The notes beneath the pieces were generated by a model, which did not search any database, was not told where the DNA came from, and saw only the letters and a program-made list of their open reading frames with translations. Both the position numbers and the translations under genes were made by a program. This document shows, piece after piece, positions 38,594-51,464 of a stretch of DNA of 64,000 nucleotides. This stretch comes from Megalopta genalis. Taxonomy: Eukaryota > Arthropoda > Insecta > Hymenoptera > Halictidae. The first letter of the stretch is position 1; each line of letters begins with the position of its first letter. Where the stretch lies: positions 248,001 to 312,000 of the forward strand of contig NW_027476267.1 in the NCBI RefSeq assembly GCF_051020955.1. Reading direction: 5' to 3'.

Positions 38594-38600
38594 ATCAGTC
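38594..38600 (+). promoter_or_regulatory. Possible initiator element (ATCAGTC)
   Basis: ATCAGTC matches the arthropod-type initiator ATCAGTY used by many TATA-less retroelement promoters. It lies near the middle of the LTR, a sensible place for a U3/R border. I found no downstream promoter element match about 28 bases further on, so this is tentative. If real, it sets the LTR on the plus strand. Confidence 0.25.
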
Positions 38601-38834
38601 AGGGCGACCGTTTCCCTCACTCCTCGCAAAAAATGAATAATCCACAAATCCGACTGTCCCAAATTTAGAACACACCCACACCGAACTTACCTCCGAGAAG
38701 ACACAACACACAACATTCATTCTTCCACCAACCCGAACACGGAATAGTCTACTCTCTAAAAATTATACTCTGTATCGATGTGAAGTTGAATGTTCAAATA
38801 TATTCCAAGTTAAAGAAAAAAACTCAGCTTAGTA

Positions 38835-38862
38835 TCCCTAGCAACTTGAAAAGTTGTAGGGA
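38835..38862. other. Strong hairpin near the LTR 3' end
   Basis: TCCCT (38,835-38,839) pairs with AGGGA (38,858-38,862), and CAACTT (38,842-38,847) pairs with AAGTTG (38,851-38,856) around a GAA loop, with a small internal loop between the two stems. On the RNA this is an 11-bp two-part hairpin close to the end of the element. Confidence 0.7.
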
Positions 38863-38891
38863 ACCGCGAATATCAAATACGCGGAAAAACA

Positions 38892-38896
38892 CAAGT
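38892..38896. other. Right target-site duplication CAAGT
   Basis: Second copy of the 5-bp duplication, directly after the terminal CA of the LTR. It continues into ATTTGAAGCTAAACC, the normal rest of a C monomer. Confidence 0.93.
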
Positions 38897-39455
38897 ATTT
38901 GAAGCTAAACCATTTGTTTTGCATGAATTTGAAGCTGAACTTTGTGTTTCGCAAGAATTTGAAGCTAAATCATGTGTTTGGCATGGATGTGAATCTAACT
39001 CGTTTGTATCGCCTGCCATTGAAGCTATATCACTTATATTCGCAAGTATTTGAAGCTAAATCTTTCGTTCCTCATGGATTTGAAGATAAGCCTTCTACTT
39101 CACATTGATTTGAAGCTAAATCATGTGTTTCGCTTGAATTTGAAGCAATATCATTCGTTTTGCATGGATTTGATGCTAACTCGATTGTGTCGTCTGCATT
39201 TGAAGCTGTTTCAATAATATCTCAAGTATTCGAAGCTACATCAGTTGTGTCGCATGGATTTGAAGCTAAGACTTCTACTTCGCGTTGATATGAAGATAAA
39301 TCTTGTGTTTCGCTTGGATTTGAAGCTAGCTCGTTTGTGTTGACTGTATTTGAAGCTACTTCATTTATATCGCAAGTATTTGAAGCTGAACCATTTGTTT
39401 TGCATGCATTTGAAACTAATCCTTCTACTAGGAATTGATTTGAAACTAAATCAAA

Positions 39456-40805
39456 TCTTGTGTTTCGCTTGGATTTGAAGCTAGCTCGTTTGTGTTGACT
39501 GTATTTGAATCTACTTCATTTATATCGCAAGTTTTTGAAGCTGAACCATTTGTTTCGAATGGATTTGAAGATAAGCCTTCTACTTCGCATTGATTTGAAG
39601 CTAACTCGATTGTTTCGCCTGCATTAAGAAGCTATATCACTTAAATTCGCAAGTATTTGAAGCTAAACCATTCGTTTCGCATGGATTTGAAGCTAAGCCT
39701 TCTGCTTCGCATGAAATTGAAGCTAAATCATGTGTTTCGCTTGAATTTGAAGCTAACTCGATTGTTTCGCCTGCATACGAATCTATATCACTTGTATCGC
39801 AAGAAATTGAAAAAAATCATTTGTTTCGCATGGATTTGAAGCTAATCCATCTGCATCGCATTGATTTGAAGTTAAATCATGTGTTTCGATTGGATTTGAA
39901 GCTAACTCGTTTGTTACGTCTGCATTTGAAGCTAAATCAATTATATCGAATTATTTGAAGCTGAATCATTTGTTTCGCACGGATTCGAAGCTAAGCCTTT
40001 TACTTCGCATTGATTTGAAGCTAAGTCATGTGTTTCGCTTGGATTTGAAGCTAACTCGTTTGTTTCGCATGCAGTTGAACCTACTTCATTTAGATCGTGA
40101 GTATTTGAAGCTAAACCATTTGATTCGCAAGCATTTGAAGCTAAGCCTTCTACTTCGTATTGATTTGAAGAAAAATCATTTGTTTCGCATGGATTTGAAG
40201 CTAAGCTTTCTACTTCGCATTGAGTTGAAGCTAAGTCATTTGTATCGCATGGATTTTGAAGCTAACTCGTTTTGTTTCGTCTGCATTTGAAGCTATATCA
40301 CATATATCCCAAGTATCTGAATTTAAATTATTTGTTTGGCATGGATTTGAATCTAAAACATCTAGTTCGCATTGATTTGAAGCTAAATCGTGAGTTTCGC
40401 ATGGATTAGAAGCTATATCATTTATAACGCAAGTATTTGACGCTAAATCATTTGTTTCGCATGGATTTGAAGCTAACTCGTTTGTTTCGCCTGCATTTTC
40501 AGCTATATCATTTATATCGCAACTATTTGAAGCTAACCCATCTGTTTCGCATGGATTTGAAGCTAAGCCTTCTACTTTGCATTGATTGGAAGCTAAATCA
40601 TGTGTTTTGCATGAATTTGAAGCTAACTCGTTTGTTTCGCCTGCATTTGAAGCTATTTCATATATACCGAAAGTATTTGAAGCTAAATCATTCATTTTGC
40701 ATGGATTTGAAGCTAAGTCTTCTACTTCGCTTTGATATGAATTTAAATCATTTGTTTCGCCCGGATGTGAATCTAACTCGTTTGTTTTGTCTGCATTTGA
40801 AGCTG
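39456..40805 (+). repeat. 1,350-bp segmental duplication, left copy
   Basis: Matches 51,465-52,814 at a constant offset of 12,009 bp (checked at 39,657/51,666, 39,955/51,964 and 40,437/52,446). It contains the 220-bp module copy b (39,551-39,770), the irregular GAAATTGAAAAAAATCATTTG run, and the GGATTTTGAAGC monomer with its extra T. The length equals nine 150-bp units. Confidence 0.87.
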
Positions 40806-41330
40806 TTTCAATAATATCGCAAGTATTCGAAGCTAAATCAGTTGTGTCGCATTGATTTGAAGTTAAGCCTTCTACTCCGCATTGATTTGAAGTTAAATCA
40901 TGTGTTTCGCTTGGATTTGAAGCTAACTCGTTTTTTTCGCCTGCATACGAATCTATATCAATTGTATCGCAAGGACTTGAAAAATATCATTTGTTTCGCA
41001 TGGATTTGAAGCTAAGCCTTCTACTTCGCATTGATTTGAAGCTAAATCCTGTGTTTCGCATGGATTTGAAGCTAACTCGTTTGTTACGTCTGCATTTGAA
41101 GCTAAATCAATTATATCGAATTATTTGAAGCTGAATCATTTGTTTCGCACGGATTCGAAGCTAAGCCTTTTACTTCGCATTGATTTGAAGCTAAGTCATG
41201 TGTTTCGCTTGGATTTGAAGCTAACTCGTTTGTTTCGCATGCAGTTGAACCTACTTCATTTAGATCGTGAGTATTTGAACCTAAACCAGTTGATTCGCAA
41301 GTATTTGAAGCTAAGCCTTCTACTTCGTAT

Positions 41331-42220
41331 TGATTTGCAGCAAAATTATGTGTTTCCCTTGGTTTTGAAGCTAGCTCGTTTGTTTCCTATGCAGTTGAAG
41401 CTAAATCATGTTTATCACAAGTATCGGCAGCTAAGCCATTTGTTTCGTAAGAATATGAAGCTAAACCATGTGTTTCGCATGATTTTGAAGCTAACTCGTT
41501 TGTTTCGCATGCATTTGGAGCAGTATCCCTTATATTCGCAAGTATTTGGAGATAAATCATTCTTGTCGCATGGATTTGAAGCTAACACCCTATACTTCGC
41601 ACTGATTAGAAGCTAAATCATCTGTTTCGCTTGGATTTGAAACTGTCATGTTTTCTTCACATACTGTTGAAACGAAATCATGTATATCACAAGTATCTGA
41701 AGCTAAGCCGTTTGTTTCGTAAGAATATGAAGCTAAACCATGTGTTTCGCATGAATTTGAAGCTAACTCGTTTGTTTCGCATGCATTTGAAGCAATATCC
41801 CTTATGTTCGCAAGTATTTGAAGATAAATCATACGTTTCGCATGGATTTGAAGCCAAGCCTTCTACTTCGTATTGATTTGATCCTAGATCATGTGTTTCG
41901 CTTGGATTTGAAGCTAACTCGTTTGTTTCGCATGCATGTGAAGCTATATCACTTATATCACAAGTATCTGAAGCTAACCCATTTGTTTAGCAAGAATATG
42001 AAGCTATACCACGTGTTTCGCAAAAATTTGAAGCTAAATCATGTGTTTCACGTGGATGTGAAGCTAACTCGTTTGTTTCGCATGCATTTGAACCTATATC
42101 ATTTATATCGCACGTATTTGAAGCTAAATGATTTGTGTCGCATGGATTTGAAGCTCATCCTTCTACATCGCATTGATTTGAAGCTAAATCTAGTGTATCG
42201 CATGGATTTGAAGCTAACTC
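41331..42220 (+). repeat. 890-bp five-copy module, copy 1
   Basis: Starts TGATTTGCAGCAAAATTATG and ends in the GCTAACTC after CTAGTGTATCGCATGG. Diagnostic features inside are CCCTTGGTTTTGAAGC, GGAGCAGTATCCCTTATATTC, a TGTCATGTTTTC monomer, GATCCTAGATCATG and CCCATTTGTTTAGC. All five copies are exactly 890 bp from the first to the last of these positions. Confidence 0.88.
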
Positions 42221-42350
42221 GTTCGTTTCGCCTGCATTCGAAGCTATATCATTTATATCGCAATTATTTGAATCTAAATCATTTGTGTTGCATGGATTTG
42301 AAGCTAAGCCTTCTACTTCGCCCTGATTTGAAGCTAAATCATGTGTTTCG

Positions 42351-43517
42351 CATGGATTTGAAGCTAACTCGTTTGTTTCGCCTGCATTTGAAGCTAAATC
42401 ATGTATATCACAAGTATTTGAAGCTAAATTATTTGTTCCTCATGGATTTGAACCTAAGCCTTCTAGGTCGCATTGATATGAAGCTAAATCATTTGTTTCG
42501 CATGGATTTGGTGCTAACTCGTTCGGTTCTCCTGCATTCGAAGATATATCATTTATATCGCAAGTATCTTAACCTAAATCATTCGTTTCGCATGAATTTG
42601 AAGCTAAGCCTTCTACTTCGCATTGATTTGAAGCTAAATCATGTATATCACAAGTATTTGGAGCTGAACCATTCGTTTCGCGTGAATATTAAGCTAAATC
42701 ATGTGTTTCGCATGATTTTGAATCTAAATCATGTTTTTCTCAAGCAATTGAAGCCGAACGATTAGATTCGCATGGATTTGAAGCTAAGCCTTTTACTTCG
42801 CACTGATTTGAAGCTAAGTCATGTGTTTCGCATGGATTTGAAGCTAAGCCTTCTACTTCGCATTGATTTGAAGCTAACTCGTTCGTTTCGTCCGCCTTTG
42901 TATCTATTTCACATATATCGCAAGTATTTGAAGCTAAATGATTTGTTTCGTATGGATTTGAAGCTAAACCTTCTGCATCGCATCGATTTGTAGCTAAATC
43001 ATGTCTTTCGCTTGTACTTGAAGCTAACTCGTTTGTTTCGTCTGTATTTGAAGCTATATCAATTTTATCGCAAGTATCTGAAGCTAAATCATTTTTTTCG
43101 CATGGATTTGAAGCTAAACCATCTACATAGCATTGATTTGAAGCTTAATCATGTGTTTCGCTTGGAATTGAATCTAACTAGTTTGTTTCGCCTGCATGTG
43201 AAGCTATATCACTTGTATCGCAAGTATTTGGAGAAAAATCATTTGTTTCGCATGGATTTGAAGCTATCTCGCTCGTTTCGTGATTTGAAGCCAAATCATT
43301 TGTTTCGCATGGATTCGGTGCTAAACCTTCTACATCGCATTGATTTGAAGCCAAATCATGTGTTTCGCATGGATTTAAAGCTAAACCTTCTACATCCCAT
43401 GGACTAGAAGCTAACTCGTTTGTTTCGTCAGCAAGTGAAGCTATATCACTAATATCGAGAGTATTAGAAGCTAAATCATTTGTTCTCATGTATTTAAATC
43501 TAAGCCTTCTATTTCGC
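42351..43517 (+). repeat. 1,167-bp segment repeated at the right edge of the window, left copy
   Basis: Collinear with 62,834-64,000 at a constant offset of 20,483 (checked at 42,351, 42,772, 43,012 and 43,517). It includes the CTCAAGCAATTGAAG monomer, the truncated TTTCGTGATTTGAAGCC monomer and the ATATCGAGAGTATTAG/CTCATGTATTTAAATC pair. Confidence 0.87.
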
Positions 43518-44755
43518 ATTGATTTGAAGCTAAATCATGTGTTTCGCATGGATTTGAAGTTAAGCCTTCTAGTTTGCATTGATTTAAAGCATAATCATGT
43601 GTTCCGCATGGATTTGAAGCTCTACACGTTTGTTTCGCATGCAGTTGATTCTATATCATGTTTTTCACAAGTATCTAAATCTAACGCATTTGTTTCGCAA
43701 GAATACGGAGCTATACCATGTGTTTCGCGTTGATTTGAAGCTAAATAATGTGTTTCGAATGGATTTAAATCTAAGCCTTCTACTTCGCACTGGTTTGAAG
43801 CTAAACCATTTGAGTCGCATGGATTTGAAGCTAAGCCTTCTATTTCGCTTTGATTTGAAGCCAAATCATGTTTTTCGCTTTGATTTGAAGCCAAATCATG
43901 TGTTTCGCTTGGATTTGAAGCTAACTCTTTTGTTTCGCTTCCATTTGAAGCTATAACACTTATATTGCAAGTATTTGAAGAAAAATCATTTGTTCCGCAT
44001 GGATTTGAAGCTAAGCCTTCTACTTCACATTGGTTTGAAGCTCAATCCTGTGTATCGCATTGATTTGCAGCTAAACCTTCTACATCGCATTGATTTGAAG
44101 CTAAATCATGTGTTTCGCTTGGATTTGAAGCTAAATCATGTGTTTGGCATGGATTTGAAGCTAACTCGTTTGTGTCGCCTGCATTTGAAGCTATATCATT
44201 TATATCGCAAGTATTTGATGCTGAATCAGTTGTGTCGTATGGATTTGAAGCCTTCTAAGCCTTCTACTTCGCATTACATTCATGTGTTTCGCATGGATTT
44301 GAAACTAATCGTTTGTTTTGACTGCTTTTGAACCAACTTCATTTATATCGCAGGGATTGTTAGCTTAATCATTTCTTTTGCATGGATTTGAAGTTAACTC
44401 ATTTGATTCGCCTGCATTTGAATCTAAAACACTTAAATCGCAAGTATTTGATTTAAATCAATTGTTTCGAATGGATTTGAAGATAATTCTACTACATCGT
44501 ATTGATTTGAACACAAATCATGTTTTTCGCATGGATTTAAAGCTAAGCCATCTACTTCGCAGTGATTATAAGCTAAATCATGTGTTTCGCATGGATTTGA
44601 AGCTGTCTCGTTTGTTTCGAATCCAGTTGATACTAAATCATGAATATCACAAGTATTTGAAGCTAAACCATTTGATTCGCTTGGCTTTGAATCTAAGCCT
44701 TTTACTTCGCATTGATTGGAAGCTAAATCACGTGTTTGCATGGATTTGAAGCTAA

Positions 44756-47060
44756 GCCTTCTAGATCGCATTGATTTGAATCTAAATCATGTGTTTTGCT
44801 TGGATTTGAAGCTAACACGTTTGTTTCACATAGAGTTGAAACGAAATCATGTATATCACAAGTATTTGAATCTAAACCTTTTGATTCGGATGGAATTGAA
44901 GGTAAGCATTCTACTTCGCATTGATTTGAAGCATAATCATGTGTTTCGCATGGATTTGAAGCTAACTCGTTTGTTTCGCATGCAGCTGAAGCTATATCAC
45001 CTATATCCGAAGTGTTTGAAGTTCAATCGTTTGTTCCGCACAGATTTGAAGCTAATCCTTCTACTTCGCATTGATGTGAAGCTATATCATGTGTATCGCA
45101 TGGATTTTGAAGCTTTTATTCGTCTGCATTTGAAGCTATACCACTTATATCCCAAGTGTTTGAAGCCATGTCATTTGTTTCGCGTGGATTCGAAGCTAAA
45201 CCTTCTACATCGCATTGATTTGCAGCTATATCATGTGTTTCGCGTGGATTTGAAGCTAACTCGTTTGCTTCGTCTGCATTTGAAGCTATATCACTCATAT
45301 CGCAAGTATCTGAAGCTAAATCATTTGTGTCGCATTGTTTCTTAAGCTAAACCTTCTACATATCATTGATTTGAAACTTAATCGTGTGTTTTGCATGAAC
45401 TTGAAGCTATCTCGTTCGTTCCTCCTGCATTTGAAGCTATATCACTTATATCGCAAGTATCTGAAGCTAAACCATTTTTTTTGCCTTAATTTGAAGCTTA
45501 GCCTTCTACTTCGCATTGTTTCGATGCTAAATCACGTGTATCGCATGGATTTCGATGCTAACTCGTTTGATTCGTCTGCATTTGAAGCTATATCACTTAA
45601 ATCCCAAGTGTTTGAAGCTAAATCATTTGTTTCGCAAGGATTTGATGCTAAACCTTCTACATCGCATTGGTTTGAAGCTAAATCATGTTTTTCGTATGGA
45701 TTTGAAGCTAAACCTTCTACATCGCATTGATTTGAAGCTAAACCTTCTAAATTCTATTGGTTTGAAGCTAAACCTTCTACCTCTTATTGATTTGAAGCTA
45801 AACCTTCTACATCGCATTGATTTGAAGCTAAATCATGTGTTTCGCTTGCATTTGAAGCTAAGCCATCTACATCGCATCGATTTTAAGCAAAATCATTTCT
45901 TTCGCTTAGATTTCAAGCTAACTCGTTTGTTTTGTCTGCATTTGAGGCTATATCACTTATATCGCAAGTATCTGAAGCTAAATCATTTGTTTAGCTTGGA
46001 TTTGAAGCTAAACCTTCTACATAGCATTGATTTGAAGCTTAATCATGTGTTTTGCATAGATTTGAAGCTAACTCGTTTGTTTCCCCTACATTTGAAGCTA
46101 TATCACTTATATCGCAAGTATCTGATGCTAAATTATTTGTTTCGCATGGATTTGAAGCTAAGCCTTCAACTTCGCATTGATTTGAAGCTAAATCATTTGT
46201 TTCGCATGGAATTGAAGATACCTCGTTTGTTCATCCAGCTCTAGAAACTATATCACTTATATCGCAAGAATTTGAAGCTAAATCACATGTGTCGCATGGA
46301 TTTCAAGCTGAACCTTCTACATGGCATTGATTTGAAGCTAAATCTTGTGTAACGCATGGATTTGAAGCTAAACCTTCTACATCGCATTGATTTGCAGCTG
46401 AATCATGTGTTTCGCATGGAGATGAAGCTAACTCGTTTGTTTCGCCTGTATTTGAAGCTAGATCACTTATATCGCAAGTATTTGAAGCTAAATCATGTGT
46501 TTCGCTTGGATTTGAAGCTAAACCTTCTACATCGCATTGATTTGAAGCTAAATCATGTGTTTCGCATGGATTTGAAGCTGACTCGTTCGTTTCGCATGCA
46601 GTTGTAGCTAAATAATGTATATCACAAGTGTTTGTAGCTAAACCATTTGTTTTGCATGGAATTGAAGCTAAGCCTCCTACTTCGCATTCATTTGAAGCTA
46701 AACCATTTGTTTCGCATGGATTTGAAGATAAACCTTCTACATCGCATTGATTTGCGGCTAAATCATGTGTTTCGCATGGATTTGAAGCTAAACCTTCTAC
46801 ATCCCATGGACTAGAAGCTAACTCGTTTGTTTCGTCAGCAAGTGAAGCTATATCACTAATATCGAGAGTATTAGAAGCTAAATCATTTGTTCTCATGTAT
46901 TTAAATCTAAGCCTTCTATTTCGCATTGATTTGAAGCTAAATCATGTGTTTCGCATGGATTTGAAGCTAACTCGTTTGATTCGTCTGCATTTGAAGCTTT
47001 ATCACTTATATCGCAAGTATTTGAAGCTAAATCATTTGTTTCGCATGGATTTGAAGCTAA
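44756..47060 (+). repeat. 2.3-kb tandem duplication, first copy (2,305 bp)
   Basis: Begins GCCTTCTAGATCGC and ends just before the next occurrence of the same sequence at 47,061. It contains the CTTTTATTCGTCTG monomer fusion, the AAACCTTCTAAATTCTATTGG and CCTCTTATTGATTTG monomers, and the CATCCAGCTCTAGAAAC monomer. The only difference I saw from the second copy is a run of eight T (45,475-45,482) where the other has seven. Confidence 0.92.
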
Positions 47061-49364
47061 GCCTTCTAGATCGCATTGATTTGAATCTAAATCATGTGTT
47101 TTGCTTGGATTTGAAGCTAACACGTTTGTTTCACATAGAGTTGAAACGAAATCATGTATATCACAAGTATTTGAATCTAAACCTTTTGATTCGGATGGAA
47201 TTGAAGGTAAGCATTCTACTTCGCATTGATTTGAAGCATAATCATGTGTTTCGCATGGATTTGAAGCTAACTCGTTTGTTTCGCATGCAGCTGAAGCTAT
47301 ATCACCTATATCCGAAGTGTTTGAAGTTCAATCGTTTGTTCCGCACAGATTTGAAGCTAATCCTTCTACTTCGCATTGATGTGAAGCTATATCATGTGTA
47401 TCGCATGGATTTTGAAGCTTTTATTCGTCTGCATTTGAAGCTATACCACTTATATCCCAAGTGTTTGAAGCCATGTCATTTGTTTCGCGTGGATTCGAAG
47501 CTAAACCTTCTACATCGCATTGATTTGCAGCTATATCATGTGTTTCGCGTGGATTTGAAGCTAACTCGTTTGCTTCGTCTGCATTTGAAGCTATATCACT
47601 CATATCGCAAGTATCTGAAGCTAAATCATTTGTGTCGCATTGTTTCTTAAGCTAAACCTTCTACATATCATTGATTTGAAACTTAATCGTGTGTTTTGCA
47701 TGAACTTGAAGCTATCTCGTTCGTTCCTCCTGCATTTGAAGCTATATCACTTATATCGCAAGTATCTGAAGCTAAACCATTTTTTTGCCTTAATTTGAAG
47801 CTTAGCCTTCTACTTCGCATTGTTTCGATGCTAAATCACGTGTATCGCATGGATTTCGATGCTAACTCGTTTGATTCGTCTGCATTTGAAGCTATATCAC
47901 TTAAATCCCAAGTGTTTGAAGCTAAATCATTTGTTTCGCAAGGATTTGATGCTAAACCTTCTACATCGCATTGGTTTGAAGCTAAATCATGTTTTTCGTA
48001 TGGATTTGAAGCTAAACCTTCTACATCGCATTGATTTGAAGCTAAACCTTCTAAATTCTATTGGTTTGAAGCTAAACCTTCTACCTCTTATTGATTTGAA
48101 GCTAAACCTTCTACATCGCATTGATTTGAAGCTAAATCATGTGTTTCGCTTGCATTTGAAGCTAAGCCATCTACATCGCATCGATTTTAAGCAAAATCAT
48201 TTCTTTCGCTTAGATTTCAAGCTAACTCGTTTGTTTTGTCTGCATTTGAGGCTATATCACTTATATCGCAAGTATCTGAAGCTAAATCATTTGTTTAGCT
48301 TGGATTTGAAGCTAAACCTTCTACATAGCATTGATTTGAAGCTTAATCATGTGTTTTGCATAGATTTGAAGCTAACTCGTTTGTTTCCCCTACATTTGAA
48401 GCTATATCACTTATATCGCAAGTATCTGATGCTAAATTATTTGTTTCGCATGGATTTGAAGCTAAGCCTTCAACTTCGCATTGATTTGAAGCTAAATCAT
48501 TTGTTTCGCATGGAATTGAAGATACCTCGTTTGTTCATCCAGCTCTAGAAACTATATCACTTATATCGCAAGAATTTGAAGCTAAATCACATGTGTCGCA
48601 TGGATTTCAAGCTGAACCTTCTACATGGCATTGATTTGAAGCTAAATCTTGTGTAACGCATGGATTTGAAGCTAAACCTTCTACATCGCATTGATTTGCA
48701 GCTGAATCATGTGTTTCGCATGGAGATGAAGCTAACTCGTTTGTTTCGCCTGTATTTGAAGCTAGATCACTTATATCGCAAGTATTTGAAGCTAAATCAT
48801 GTGTTTCGCTTGGATTTGAAGCTAAACCTTCTACATCGCATTGATTTGAAGCTAAATCATGTGTTTCGCATGGATTTGAAGCTGACTCGTTCGTTTCGCA
48901 TGCAGTTGTAGCTAAATAATGTATATCACAAGTGTTTGTAGCTAAACCATTTGTTTTGCATGGAATTGAAGCTAAGCCTCCTACTTCGCATTCATTTGAA
49001 GCTAAACCATTTGTTTCGCATGGATTTGAAGATAAACCTTCTACATCGCATTGATTTGCGGCTAAATCATGTGTTTCGCATGGATTTGAAGCTAAACCTT
49101 CTACATCCCATGGACTAGAAGCTAACTCGTTTGTTTCGTCAGCAAGTGAAGCTATATCACTAATATCGAGAGTATTAGAAGCTAAATCATTTGTTCTCAT
49201 GTATTTAAATCTAAGCCTTCTATTTCGCATTGATTTGAAGCTAAATCATGTGTTTCGCATGGATTTGAAGCTAACTCGTTTGATTCGTCTGCATTTGAAG
49301 CTTTATCACTTATATCGCAAGTATTTGAAGCTAAATCATTTGTTTCGCATGGATTTGAAGCTAA
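47061..49364 (+). repeat. 2.3-kb tandem duplication, second copy (2,304 bp)
   Basis: Directly adjoins the first copy, in the same orientation. Offset 2,305 before and 2,304 after the T run at 47,780-47,786. After the shared GAAGCTAA at 49,364 the sequence leaves the duplication and continues CTCGTTTG. Near-identity in an otherwise diverged region marks it as recent, or as an assembly duplication. Confidence 0.92.
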
Positions 49365-49770
49365 CTCGTTTGTTTCGTCTTCATTTGAAGCTATATCACT
49401 TATATCGCAAGTATTTTATGTTAAATCAGTTGTGTCGCATGGATTTGAAGCTAAGACTTCTACTTCGCATTGATATGAAGATAAATCTTGTGTTTCGCTT
49501 GGATTTGAAGCTAGCTCGTTTGTGCTGACTGTATTTGAAGCTACTTCATTTATATCGCAACTATTTGAAGCTAACCCATCTGTTTCGCATGGTTTTGAAG
49601 CTAAGCCTTCTACTTCGCATTGATTTGAAGCTAAATCCTGTGTTTCGCATGGATTTGAAGCTAATTCGTTTGTTTTGCCTGCATTTGAAGCTATTTCATT
49701 TATATCGCAAGTATTTGAAGGTAGCTCATATATTTCGCATAGATTTGAATCTAAGCCTTCAATTTCGCAT

Positions 49771-50660
49771 TGATTTGCAGCAAAATTATGTGTTTCCCTT
49801 GGTTTTGAAGCTAGCTCGTTTGTTTCCTATGCAGTTGAAGCTAAATCATGTTTATCACAAGTATCCAGAGCTAAGACATTTGTTTCGTAAGAATATGAAG
49901 CTAAACCATGTGTTTCGCATGATTTTGAAGCTAACTCGTTTGTTTCGCATGCATTTGGAGCAGTATCCCTTATATTCGCAAGTATTTGGAGATAAATCAT
50001 TCGTGTCGCATGGATTTGAAGCTAACACCCTATACTTCTCACTGATTAGAAGCTAAATCATCTGTTTCGCTTGGATTTGAAACTGTCATGTTTTCATCAC
50101 ATACTGTTGAAACGAAATCATGTATATCACAAGTATCTGAAGCTAAGCCATTTGTTTCGTAAGAATATGAAGCTAAACCATGTGTTTCGCATGAATTTGA
50201 AGCTAACTCGTTTGTTTGACATGCATTTAAAGCAGTATCCCTTATATTCGCAAGTATTTGAAGATAAATCATACGTTTCGCATGGATTTGAAGCCAAGCC
50301 TTCTACTTCGTATTGATTTGATCCTAGATCATGTGTTTCGCTTGGATTTGAAGCTAACTCGTTTGTTTCGCATGCATGTGAAGCTATATCACTTATATCA
50401 CAAGTATCTGAAGCTAACCCATTTGTTTAGCAAGAATATGAAGCTATACCACGTGTTCCGCAAGAATTTGAAGCTAATTCATGTGTTTCACATGGATGTG
50501 AAGCTAACTCGTTTATTTCGCCTGCATTTGAAGCTATATCATTTATATCGCACGTATTTGAAGCTAAATGATTTGTGTCGCATGGATTTGAAGCTCATCC
50601 TTCTACATCGAATTGATTTGAAGCTAAATCTAGTGTATCGCATGGATTTGAAGCTAACTC
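49771..50660 (+). repeat. 890-bp five-copy module, copy 2
   Basis: Collinear with copy 1 with no net indel. It carries GTATCCAGAGC where copy 1 has GTATCGGCAGC, a variant shared with copies 3-5. It has GTTTGACATGC where most have GTTTCGCATGC. Confidence 0.88.
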
Positions 50661-51464
50661 GTTCGTTTCGTCCGCCTTTGTATCTATTTCACATATATCG
50701 CAAGTATTTGAAGCTAAATGATTTGTTTCGTCTGTATTTGAAGCTATATCAATTTTATCGCAAGTATCTGAAGCTAAATCATTTTTTTCGCATGGATTTG
50801 AAGCTAAACCATCTACATAGCATTGATTTGAAGCTTAATCATGTGTTTCGCTTGGAATTGTATCTAACTAGTTTGTTTCGCCTGCATGTGAAGCTATATC
50901 ACTTGTATCGCAAGTATTTGGAGAAAAATCATTTGTTTCGCATGGATTTGAAGCTATCTCGCTCGTTTCGTGATTTGAAGCCAAATCATTTGTTTCGCAT
51001 GGATTCGGTGCTAAACCTTCTACATCGCATTGATTTGAAGCCAAATCATGTGTTTCGCATGGATTTAAAGCTAAACCTTCTACATCCCATGGACTAGAAG
51101 CTAACTCGTTTGTTTCGTCAGCAAGTGAAGCTATATCACTAATATCGAGAGTATTAGAAGCTAAATCATTTGTTCTCATGTATTTAAATCTAAGCCTTCT
51201 ATTTCGCATTGATTTGAAGCTAAATCATGTGTTTCGCATGGATTTGAAGCTAACTCGTTTGATTCGTCTGCATTTGAAGCTTTATCACTTATATCGCAAG
51301 TATTTGAAGCTAAATCATTTGTTTCGCATGGATTTGAAGCTAACTCGTTTGTTTCGTCTTCATTTGAAGCTATATCACTTATATCGCAAGTATTTTATGT
51401 TAAATCAGTTGTGTCGCATGGATTTGAAGCTAAGACTTCTACTTCGCGTTGATATGAAGATAAA

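Larger units (their letters stand above)
38145..38891. mobile_element. Solo LTR of an LTR retrotransposon (747 bp)
   Basis: This is the only non-satellite sequence in the window. It begins TGTTCCG, ends AAAAACA (canonical 5'-TG...CA-3') and is flanked by a 5-bp direct duplication CAAGT. A 5-bp duplication with TG/CA ends is what integrase-dependent LTR elements of the Bel/Pao, Gypsy and Copia groups produce. With no internal region, primer-binding site, polypurine tract or second LTR, it is best read as a solo LTR left by LTR-LTR recombination. Base composition differs from the array, with a GC-richer stretch around 38,450-38,720. The paralogous segment at 52,736-53,191 lacks it and differs in length by exactly 752 bp (747 + 5). 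Short open frames inside (up to 86 codons) resemble nothing I know. Orientation is not settled, since TG...CA is symmetric. I cannot assign the superfamily. Confidence 0.88.

Noticed and set aside
38347..38668. Two overlapping short frames inside the LTR (70 and 86 codons)
   Set aside because: They overlap in different frames, lack any recognisable motif, and lie wholly in an LTR, which is usually non-coding.
38145..38891. Full retrotransposon or endogenous retrovirus
   Set aside because: No gag, protease, reverse transcriptase or integrase sequence, primer-binding site or polypurine tract is present. Only one LTR-sized piece lies between the target duplications.
38145..38891. DNA transposon with terminal inverted repeats
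   Set aside because: The first and last 20 bases are not reverse complements beyond TGTT/AACA, and the local hairpins are internal to each end.
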